DNA from: Merluccius polli
Taxonomy: Eukaryota > Chordata > Actinopteri > Gadiformes > Merlucciidae
Direction: 5' to 3'
Length of the DNA: 64,000 nucleotides
Assembly (NCBI GenBank): GCA_030340625.1
Contig: JAOPHQ010004852.1
Coordinates: 1 to 64,000, forward strand
The notes below the pieces were generated by a model. It ran no database searches, was not told where the DNA came from, and saw only the letters and a list, made by a program, of their open reading frames with translations. A program made the translations under genes and the position numbers. Positions within the stretch are counted from its first letter, which is position 1; every line of letters starts with the position of its first letter. This document shows positions 32,303 through 40,892 of the stretch, piece by piece.

Positions 32303-33305
32303 TGTGGCGACCGGTGCGGGAGGAATGAGACAGGAGCCCAGGTTTACATGTTTACGCAACTCCCGTGCCCCATACACCGCACGACCCCGGGAGTTGCCTT
32401 TATTTGTACACACTCACTCACATAGAAACACGGCACACCTGACAAACACAACTAACACTCTCACTCACGGTCCAATCCCTACCCGAGGTGCATCCCCCAG
32501 AACCCCTTGCGCAGGACCCCCATAGGGGGCATGGCCGTGCTCGCCACACAGCTCCCCCCTGAGGGGTCAGTCGTCCCCGACGACCCCCTCACCCGACACA
32601 TAGTCCCTCAAGTGTTCGGCGGCCCGGCGGCGCCGGCTAGGCCGCTGGGGCGAAGTCCAGGCCTGGAACCCTCCTCTCCGTCCTCTTCCTGCTCGCAGTA
32701 GTCCGCCCGTCGGACGTGAGGTTGGGAGGCACCGGGCATCTGCAGGCTGGTTTGGTCGGAACGCTCTTGTTCCGCCCGCTCCGCCTCGTCCATCGCAGCA
32801 CCGAGGTTCGGGGCCTGGAGGTCCTGCAGGGCTGCCGGGGCCAGGTCCAGAAGGACTTGCACCGCCGTCCCCTCCAACGCTAGGGCAAGCTGGGTGGCTG
32901 TGCACCAGTCGCGCCCGTCGCGACCGGTGACATGCCAGGAGCTGAAACGCCGGGCCATTCTTCTGTCTCCTCCTCTTTCGGCCGCGCTGCCATAGGCAAT
33001 CCCCACTCGGGAAAGGTCCTCTCCTCCATCGTCCGTTCTGATCCCACTTCTGACACCAATGTGGCGACCGGTGCGGGAGGAATGAGACAGGAGCCCAGGT
33101 TTACATGTTTACGCAACTCCCGTGCCCCATACGCCGCACGACCCCGGGAGTTGCCTTTATTTGTACACACTCACTCACATTGAAACACGGCACACCTGAC
33201 AAACACAACTAACACTCTCACTCACGGTCCAACCCCTACCCGAGGTGCATCCCCCAGAACCCCTTGTGCAGGACCCCCATAGGGGGCATGGCCGTGCTCG
33301 CCACA
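32303..33305 (-). mobile_element. TRIM-like LTR element (deleted Gypsy), 4-bp TSD TTAT
   Basis: Two 246-bp LTRs (32303-32548, 33060-33305) start TGTGGCGA and end TCGCCACA, differ at about four positions and flank only 511 bp. Duplications TTAT lie at 32299-32302 and 33306-33309. On the minus strand a primer-binding-site-like TGGTGTCAGAAGTGGG follows the upstream LTR and a purine tract AGGGGGGAGCTG precedes the downstream LTR. With no protease, RT or integrase it must have been moved in trans. Confidence 0.9.
32590..33052 (-). pseudogene. gag remnant in TRIM-like element
   Basis: The minus-strand frame starts near the primer-binding site with MEERTFPEWGLPMAAR and, in a second frame, reads SSWHVTGRDGRDW, LALALEGTAVQVLLDL and then a Glu/Ser-rich tail. 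ALALEGxALQVLLDL is a capsid-region pattern of fish Gypsy gag. Two frames are used, so a frameshift or deletion is present; no zinc knuckle remains. Confidence 0.6.
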
Positions 33306-33681
33306 TTATCTATGAAGCAAATGGAGAGGAATTGTATAATTCACACGTGGAGCGACTCTTAGCTGAATATCTAATAGATACGCTGCCTATAGAGTTTCTG
33401 CCCTCCCCTGCTTGTGTGCGCTCGATGGTACCTTGGCAGGCGTGGCCTCTATGACGTGTAATATGCTCTGATTGGCTAGAGTTGAGCGGCCGCCCCCAGT
33501 GTATTATGTGTGCTTCCATCTGGTGTCCAGGTGCAGTTACTACAGCTTATATATTTGTTTCTGTTCCCTTGTGGCTATGTGAGGATATTACAGCCTGTTG
33601 ATACATGTGCTGTTATTTATTCGTAACAGTACTGTCGAGGGAAAGCGGCGTCCTCACCAGAGCTTTGCTCTTGTTTTTTTG

Positions 33682-33682
<1 letters not shown>

Positions 33683-33747
<65 letters not shown>
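33683..33747. repeat. (CT)n microsatellite
   Basis: About 32 CT units followed by (CA)n. Confidence 0.97.
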
Positions 33748-33757
<10 letters not shown>

Positions 33758-33965
33758 TCTGTTTCAAATTCAAATGAGCTTGTATTGTTAAGTAGTTTTG
33801 TTTGTGTGTATATATGTTCATATTTAGGTGATGTAAATTCCACCTCAGCAGGTTCCTTTTTTATGGCAGGGAGGAGGCGTTTCTTTTCTTTACTCTTAGA
33901 TGAACTTTCTTTACTATTAGATGAACTAGGTACATTTCTCTAAATGCAATGTATGATATTTAAAA

Positions 33966-33970
<5 letters not shown>

Positions 33971-34027
<57 letters not shown>
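33971..34027. repeat. (AT)n microsatellite
   Basis: About 28 uninterrupted AT units. Confidence 0.97.
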
Positions 34028-34031
<4 letters not shown>

Positions 34032-35629
34032 TTTAAATTAAAATAAATGTTTTAATACATAATTAATGTTTCTTGGTGAATGAGAATGTTAAGGTATTAA
34101 TCTGAAAGGTAAAACCAGCGTAATTTAACCAAACGGCCTTTGTGCCCTGTCATGTGGCCTTTGTGCCCTTTAAAAAAATGTGAACGCGAAGGCCAAATGG
34201 CCTTGCCCCAAAAATGACGAAATTCCAAGCCTGCACAGGAAGTGTTTTAAATAATTATATTTTATTCATGTCTGACAGATACTCTGGGAATGGTGTAAGT
34301 GTGATTGATTTCGCGACTGAGATTGCTCCAAAGCAAAGAAGTGAACACATGAATGCAGTGTATGAATGAAAGCACGTGAATGCATAGGGGAATAGGAGCA
34401 CGTGAATCGTCGTCATTTAAAAATGAGAGATTGTGATTTTTTTTTTTTACAACAATTGTGCAGCCCTACAGCAGGGTGCTGATATAACGATATATTTCTC
34501 TAGACCACAAAATCTGGATTGAATACCACACTCCGCGTTTACATGACACTCAAGAAAGTCGACTTATTGGCTTAGTCCAACTATGATTGGATTACTAAGA
34601 TGCATGTATACACCTTAGTCGAGCTATACTCGAATCGAATTGGCTTACTCATAGTCGAGTTAAGACCCCTAGATAATGCGATTCATAGTCGAGCTAAGCG
34701 TGCATGTAGCCAATCGAATTGGCTTATGCGTTGATTTGCGTTCTGCGCATGCTCGAGATCTTTTCCCGGGGCCGTGAGCCAGAAGTAGAAGGAGACGATA
34801 GTCTTGTTGTTGTCGCCGCCGTCGGATAAGGGATAACGAGAAACGGCGATTTATTTAAAAAGGTGGTGCAGAAGATGGAGGAAGCCGGTGAATGTAGTTA
34901 CCCCCTATAAGAATTGTGTCCCGGCCGCCGGAGCGCACATGGCATGCATTCATTAAAGGTGGAAGCACACGGACACTACGCTTCCATTTCACCCAAGGCT
35001 GAATTAAAAGTACATGTTTTTCTAAATGTGGGTCATCAACGAGGTTGTAAAGTAGTAACTTCGGGCACATCTGTCAAAATAAATGTTTTTTTCTCCCGAC
35101 GTGTTTACGATGTTTATTCATTCATTGCGCCGCGGCGGGGAATGTATACGGACGGGCGGCGGAGGGGCTGTTCTGGTGGGAGAAATATGTTTTCAGCAGA
35201 CAGCTGTCAACTAACTTTGGGTCGGTGATTTATTTAAAAAGCTGGCGCAGAAGATGGAGGAAGCCAGTGTCGTGCCAATGTAGTTACCCCCTATAAGGAG
35301 TGTATCATCATCAACATGCATTCAGTACACACTACGCTTCGATTAACCTAAGGCTGAATTAAAAGTCCATGTTTTTCTAAATGTTGCTCATCAACGAGGT
35401 TGTAAAATAACTACGATCTTTATTCATTCATTGCGCTGCGGCCGAACTGACGGGGGTATTCTCTGATATTAAGAATCTTACAGACTGCGTCGGGTTCTCC
35501 GACTCTCTGGTACTTACACAACAAGTAAAGACTCCTAGTCGGGTTTATCTCGCCCATGGGGAAAAGGAATTGGGGAAAATTAACTTTGGCTTTGACTCTC
35601 TGAAGTCCAGATTGAAACGCGACATGGAG

Positions 35630-35843
35630 GAGAAAGCGATGTTTCAGCAGACAGCTGTCAGTTCACTTTGGGTCCATATCATTTCTCCGATGCTCCATTG
35701 TTCCTCTCGGTCGTATGCGGACTGCTCCGCCGGCAGAGCAGCCGGAGGAGTCGGCATATGACCGAGAGGTCGGAACAATGGAGCGTCGGAGAAATGTATA
35801 CCCAAAATGAACTGAGAGCTGTCTGCTGAAACATCGCTTTCTC
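35630..35843. repeat. 214-bp imperfect palindrome
   Basis: GAGAAAGCGATGTTTCAGCA at the left is mirrored by TGCTGAAACATCGCTTTCTC at the right. Arms of about 95 bp surround a GC-rich centre CTCCGCCGGCAGAGCAGCCG. Short indels (CCATATC against ATACCC) show that the arms have diverged. Confidence 0.9.
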
Positions 35844-36281
35844 TAATGAGTTTGTTGTTGCTGGTGACGTAAAGAGGTCAACCGGTGGTGTTATGTTGTT
35901 ACCTTTTTGCAAACACTAACATATAACAGAACTACGCAGACACAGAATTCTTGGTTGCTCACTCTTCTTCTTCTAGAGGAGAACTTTATTGTACTGAGTT
36001 TATACACACGTCCATAGAACAGTTGCTTAGTGTCATCTAGCGGACACTACTGGTATGACACATAACACACACATATTTAGCCAAATATATAACATCTCCT
36101 CCCCACAAAGATATGTTGTCAACACACAAGAGTTTCTTTAGCAAACTTAAATTATTCATGTCTTTCTTACAACACATTAAATGAAAGGAAGATTTGTTAC
36201 TTATACATGTATATCTTTTAGGTGGAAACAATGTCTTCATACGCAAACACTTCTACAACTTCACTAAGCAAGTCAGTGTGT

Positions 36282-39200
36282 TTACTTATAACCATACCGT
36301 TCTGGTGGTTTCGTGATTCTCACAGGATAGCGTCTAGCAGTCTCTGCTACCAGAGTATTCTCAGTCTGGGGTGGTTCAGTACGCTGTGGTGTTTTTGGCG
36401 GTGTAGTGGTCTCAGGAACGTCATCAGTATTAACTTCCCGGTGAGGTGTACTAGGGGTAAGTGTGGTGCAACTATCATTCTGCGGTAGTAACATGGGGTG
36501 ACTTGAAGGATGATGTACTGCATTTTGCGGAGCCACTGACTCAGGGCGTGTCAGCATTTGGTCCACATGACGTTTCCATTCCCCTTGTGGTCCCACATTT
36601 ACTTTGTACGACACTGGTCCAGTCTTTTCCGAAACTATACCCTGTGTCCACTTTCCCTCCCCCTTCCTATAATCCCGCACGAGTACTGGCTCCCCAACCT
36701 CAAATTTTCTATCCCTAGCGTGTTGTTGGCGGCGCTGTTGTTGGTCATCCTGTGACTGGTGTACGGTTCCAGCAACACTGGGTTTCAGGAAATCCAATCG
36801 AGAGCGGAGCTTGCGTCCGATGAACAACATCGCTGGGGCTTCCTTGGTCATGGCGTGAGGGGTGTTGCGGTATGTCAGGAGAAACGCATCAAGACGTTGT
36901 TGAACAGGTGCAGTTCCTCTTGAAGCTTTTAAGGCGTGTTTGAAGGTCTGTACGAATCGCTCGGCCAAGCCATTGGTGGCAGGATGGTACGGCGCTGAAC
37001 GAGTGTGCTTGACTCCATTGGACTTCAGGAATGTGCTGAATTCTTCAGAGCAGAACTGAGGTCCATTGTCGCTGACAAGGGTGTGAGGAATGCCATAGCG
37101 ACTAAAGAGGCCCCTTAGCACTAGTATGGTCCTGCTGGCGGTGGTGCTATCCATGATGTGCACCTCTGGCCATTTGGAATGGGCGTCCACAGCGACCAGG
37201 TACATATGTCCTTCCAATGGACCCGCAAAGTCCACATGTATCCTCTCCCAAGGACTGGATGGCCACATCCAAGGGTGTAACGGTGCTAGTCCAGGGTCTT
37301 TTTGTACGCGTTGACACGAGTGACAGGATTTTGCCTGAAGCTCAATCTGAGAGTCCATGCCAGGCCACCACACATAGCTGCGGGCTAAGCTTTTCATTCT
37401 CACAACACCTGGATGTGCTGAGTGAAGCTCTCTCAAAACATGGGATCGCAGCTTAGGTGGCACAATCACTCTCAGACCCCACATGAAACATCCCTGTTGC
37501 ACGGTTAGATCATGCCGGCGCTGCAGATAGGGTGACAGCTCTTCCCCTGCCTCCTTTGCAGCTGGAAAACGTCCAGTTGTGACCATTTCAAGGACACGAG
37601 ACAGGATGGAGTCAGACATGGTCTCACGTCTGATCTCTGTGTTGCTGACTGGTAGTACGTCCAACTGAGATGTGTAAAACACCTCTACTGCGCCAGGTTT
37701 CTCCTTGTGAGCATACGGCAGCGGCAACCGTGATAGTCCGTCAGCATTGGCATGCAATTCACCTTTTCGGTATTCAATGGTGTACGTGTGTGCTGCCAGG
37801 AGGAGCGCCCAACGCTGCATTCGAGCTGCTGCCATTGATGGTGTACTTTTCAAAGGACTCAGGATGGAGGTCAGCGGGCGATGGTCAGTGATTAGAGTGA
37901 ACTTGTTCCCATAGAGGTACTGATGGAACTTGCGTACTCCAAAAACTATCGCTAATGCCTCCTTCTCGATCTGCGCGTAGTTGCGTTCCGCTTTACTGAG
38001 GGTTCGTGATGCATAGGCGATAGGCCTTTCTTCACCGTTAGGCATGACGTGTGAGAGCACAGCTCCAACCCCGTAAGGTGAGGCATCACAAGCAAGGCGG
38101 AGGGGCAGCTCAGGACTATAGTGGTTAAGTACTTCCTGTGACACTAAGAGTGCCTTAGCTTTCTGGAAAGCGGACTCACAGGCTGACGTCCACTGCCATT
38201 TCTTTTCTTTATGCAGCAGTTCATTCAGCGGTTTCAGAACAGTGGCTAGGTCAGGAATGAAGCGTCCATAGTAGTTGAGCATCCCTAGGAAGGAACGTAG
38301 CTGGCCGACATCCCTTGGTGCTGGTGCTTCCACAATGGCACGAACCTTCTCTGGTGATTTGTGGAGCCCAGCTGCATCGATTATATGTCCCAAGTATTCC
38401 ACAGACTCCTGGAACAACAGGCACTTTTCTTGCTTCAGGTTCAGACCATACTCCTCTAGCCTGCCCAGGACAGCATCCAGAGTCTTGAGGTGTGTCTGCT
38501 CGTCAGGACCACTGATGAGGATGTCATCCAGATAGCAATGAGTGTGTGACAGTCCAAGGAGTACTTGGTCCATAGCCTTCTGGAATAACGCTGGTGATGA
38601 AGCAACCCCAAAGTGTAATCTATTGAAACAAAACAGTCCTTTCTGCGTGGAGATGGTTAGCAGCTTCTTTGAGCTCTCCTCTACTTCCATCTGCAGATAG
38701 GCATTTGACAAGTCTAGCTTGCTAAAACGTTGACCTCCTGCTAGAGAAGCAAACAGGTCCTCGATGCGTGGAATTGGGTATTTATCCACGCATAGTGCTG
38801 GGTTGAGGGTGACCTTAAAATCCCCACAAAGTCTCACTGTGCCGTCTTTCTTGTTTACAGGCACCAGAGGCGTAGCCCAATCACTATGGTTCACTGGTGA
38901 AATAACCCCAAGCTCAGTTAAGCGTTTTAGCTCAGCTTCCACTCTAGGTCTAAGTGCATAAGGAACATTTCGTGGTGGGCAGAATTTGGGTACACTGTTA
39001 GGCCTTACAGTCAATCTGGCTTTAACCCCTTTCATTGTGCCTAGATTTTTAGAGAAGACAGCTGCATGTCTCTTTAACACAGTCTTTAAGCTGTCTGTTT
39101 GTCCTTGCTCAATGGCATATACGGTTTTTAAGTCTTTCCAGTTCAAGTTAATAACTCTAAGCCATTCCCTACCAAACAATGGGGGTGCATTGACTTTCAC

Positions 39201-39968
39201 TATGTACAAGGGTAATTTAGCACATTGCTTATTCAATTTTACTTGCACTTGGATGACTCCCTCTGGTGCCAAAGGCTCTCCTGTGTATGTCTTCAGTATG
39301 ATATCCGTTGGTTGCAAAGGAAATTTGCTCAGCTTACGTCTGTACAGCTCCCACGGAATCAGAGACACGGCCGCACCAGTATCCAATTCCATCTCCATTT
39401 TCTTCCCGTTCACGACAGGCATCACGGAGATTCTTGAATATTTTCCTTTTGGAGACATCATATACAGTCCCAATTCGCTGTCAGTATCCGATTTCGTTTC
39501 ATCACTTTCACTTTCCTTTGCCTCGACATGGTGAATTCTCTTCTTTTTGTCTTTCGCATAGCGTTTACTGGAGTCAGGTCTTCCTTCTTTCTGTTGCCTT
39601 TCGTTGACTTGACGGTCTCTGGCTTTACCTTTACACATCCGTTTCGTGTGGCCTTTCCTCCCACACTGATAACAGTCGCGATCTTTGTACCAGCAGTCGT
39701 CGCCATTATGATTCCCTTTTCCACAACGTCGGCATTTGTCCGACAGCACGGCATTTACTTGAAGGGAACTGCTTAACTGTTGCACATCGCGTGATGCGGT
39801 CTCGGCAGCTACAGCATAATCCACTGCTTTTTGGATCGTTAGATCTTTCTCTGTTAAAAGTCTCTTCTGCACTGTTTCACATTTCAGTCCACACACCAAT
39901 CTGTCTCGTAGTGCGTCTTGCAAATAAGCACTGAACTCAGTGTTCCGACAGTTTCTTAAGCACTGCAA
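36282..39968 (-). CDS. pol: Gag C-terminus + Pol of Gypsy element
   Basis: A single open frame of 1228 codons. Two CCHC knuckles (CRRCGKGNHNGDDC at about residue 79, CYQCGRKGHTKRMC at about 118) are followed by the protease (ELDTGAAVSLIPW, about 195), reverse transcriptase with active site CYLDDILIS (about 460-470), RNase H (RLACDASPYGVGA; TDHRPL), and integrase with a zinc-binding HPGVVRMKSLAR ... CHSCQ region and the D-D-E core (IHVDFAGPL, LVSDNGPQF, NGLAERFVQT). All catalytic motifs are intact. The true upstream start is in the gag piece beyond the frame breaks; the first Met here is only where the open frame begins. Confidence 0.93.
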   Translation of the reverse strand: MQCLRNCRNTEFSAYLQDALRDRLVCGLKCETVQKRLLTEKDLTIQKAVDYAVAAETASRDVQQLSSSLQVNAVLSDKCRRCGKGNHNGDDCWYKDRDCYQCGRKGHTKRMCKGKARDRQVNERQQKEGRPDSSKRYAKDKKKRIHHVEAKESESDETKSDTDSELGLYMMSPKGKYSRISVMPVVNGKKMEMELDTGAAVSLIPWELYRRKLSKFPLQPTDIILKTYTGEPLAPEGVIQVQVKLNKQCAKLPLYIVKVNAPPLFGREWLRVINLNWKDLKTVYAIEQGQTDSLKTVLKRHAAVFSKNLGTMKGVKARLTVRPNSVPKFCPPRNVPYALRPRVEAELKRLTELGVISPVNHSDWATPLVPVNKKDGTVRLCGDFKVTLNPALCVDKYPIPRIEDLFASLAGGQRFSKLDLSNAYLQMEVEESSKKLLTISTQKGLFCFNRLHFGVASSPALFQKAMDQVLLGLSHTHCYLDDILISGPDEQTHLKTLDAVLGRLEEYGLNLKQEKCLLFQESVEYLGHIIDAAGLHKSPEKVRAIVEAPAPRDVGQLRSFLGMLNYYGRFIPDLATVLKPLNELLHKEKKWQWTSACESAFQKAKALLVSQEVLNHYSPELPLRLACDASPYGVGAVLSHVMPNGEERPIAYASRTLSKAERNYAQIEKEALAIVFGVRKFHQYLYGNKFTLITDHRPLTSILSPLKSTPSMAAARMQRWALLLAAHTYTIEYRKGELHANADGLSRLPLPYAHKEKPGAVEVFYTSQLDVLPVSNTEIRRETMSDSILSRVLEMVTTGRFPAAKEAGEELSPYLQRRHDLTVQQGCFMWGLRVIVPPKLRSHVLRELHSAHPGVVRMKSLARSYVWWPGMDSQIELQAKSCHSCQRVQKDPGLAPLHPWMWPSSPWERIHVDFAGPLEGHMYLVAVDAHSKWPEVHIMDSTTASRTILVLRGLFSRYGIPHTLVSDNGPQFCSEEFSTFLKSNGVKHTRSAPYHPATNGLAERFVQTFKHALKASRGTAPVQQRLDAFLLTYRNTPHAMTKEAPAMLFIGRKLRSRLDFLKPSVAGTVHQSQDDQQQRRQQHARDRKFEVGEPVLVRDYRKGEGKWTQGIVSEKTGPVSYKVNVGPQGEWKRHVDQMLTRPESVAPQNAVHHPSSHPMLLPQNDSCTTLTPSTPHREVNTDDVPETTTPPKTPQRTEPPQTENTLVAETARRYPVRITKPPERYGYK

Positions 39969-40285
39969 AATACTGAGCTACTGTTTCCCCTTCCCCCTTC
40001 TTGTGAAATCTAAACCTCTCAGCGATCACAAGTGGTTTTGGTGCGAAGTGGGTTTGCAAAGCATTGACAATGTCTGCATAACTCAATTGAACCAGGCTTT
40101 ATAGGCACCACTAAACTGCGGAGTAGTCCGTACGTTTTGGGACCCATCACAGTCAATAGCACAGGCACTTGCTTGGCGTTCCCAATGTCATTCGCCAGCA
40201 GAAAATGGTCAAAGCGTTCAATATATGTCGCCCACTGCTCACCAGCATCATCAAAGGCATCCATTTGTCCAATTACTCCAGCCAT
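39930..40285 (-). pseudogene. gag: Gag N-terminal part of Gypsy, two frame breaks
   Basis: The frame from ATG 40285 (MAGVIGQMDAFDDAGEQW, then YIERFDHFLLAND) is a Gypsy capsid start. The frame is lost near 40085, continues in another frame (ADIVNALQTHFAPKPL, GEGETVAQYFAVLKKL), and shifts again near 39945 into the pol-containing frame. Since the rest of this element is clean and the LTRs are almost identical, the breaks are either very recent, sequencing errors, or (less likely) recoding. Confidence 0.8.
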
Positions 40286-40892
40286 CGTCTCTGTTCGGTG
40301 GCTGCTCCTGCAGTATTAGAATCCTCGAGGAAGTTCAAGTTCGGCTCCTTTTTCTGTAGTCAGTACCAGCTCCATAGCCAGCCACTACTCAACGCGGTTG
40401 TTCGTTCAAGCCCAAAAAACTCAATTCACTGGTAATCCAATACGATTAAGAAGTCTTCTGGACTCCACGACTCATCGCCAATTTATGTTATGTTGTTACC
40501 TTTTTGCAAACACTCTAACATATAACAGAACTACACAGACACAGAATTCTTGGTTGCTCACTCTTCTTCTTCTAGAGGAGAACTTTATTGTACTGAGTTT
40601 ATACACACGTCCATAGAACAGTTGCTTAGTGTCATCTAGCGGACACTACTGGTATGACACATAACACACACATATTTAGCCAAATATATAACAGGTGGCT
40701 CTATTACCACTAGTTGAAATGGGCACAGCGCCACCTATCGTACCGGGGCATTACACGCTTCGGCCAATGAATCGATTTACTCACCGCCATGTATACGTGG
40801 ACAATTGCAGTTGTCCAGTTGAGGAGCATAGTCGAGCTATGGCTTTAATCGAATTAAGCTGTGCATGTAAACGTACTGACTGAATGGTGTTA

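Larger units (their letters stand above)
31877..34468. mobile_element. hAT miniature element, enlarged by a nested LTR element
   Basis: The left end TAGGGCTGCATGATTC is inverted at the right end (ATTGTGCAGCCCTA). Subterminal AATCACAATT / GATTGTGATT motifs agree. A clean 8-bp duplication is not preserved. It separates the pX-like gene from the capsid gene. Inside lie the TRIM-like element (32303-33305), a G-run (32036-32060), a (CT)n array and an (AT)n array. Confidence 0.75.
35889..40693 (-). mobile_element. Gypsy LTR retrotransposon, canonical order, 5-bp TSD GGTGG
   Basis: LTRs of 206 and 208 bp (35889-36094, 40486-40693) start TGTTATG and end ATATAACA, differing by one substitution and a 2-bp indel. 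Duplications GGTGG lie at 35884-35888 and 40694-40698. The purine tract GTGGGGAGGAGA abuts the downstream LTR. Pol order is protease, RT, RNase H, integrase. It is recent by LTR similarity, although gag carries two frame breaks. Confidence 0.95.
34525..40877. mobile_element. hAT-like nonautonomous element with nested Gypsy
   Basis: CGTTTACATG near the left end (34536) is mirrored by CATGTAAACG near the right end (40864-40873), with TCGAGTT/TCGAGCTA motifs inside both ends. Flanks GATTGAAT (34517-34524) and GACTGAAT (40878-40885) form an 8-bp duplication with one difference. Removing the Gypsy leaves about 1.5 kb. It contains a diverged tandem duplication (34849-35070 and 35227-35430, both with TTATTTAAAAAG and AGAAGATGGAGGAAGCC) and the palindrome at 35630-35843. 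Confidence 0.7.

Noticed and set aside
31877..34468. 8-bp duplication around this hAT element
   Set aside because: The flanks (GCTGAGGG and CAGCAGGG) do not match well enough to claim a duplication, so only the inverted ends are used as evidence.
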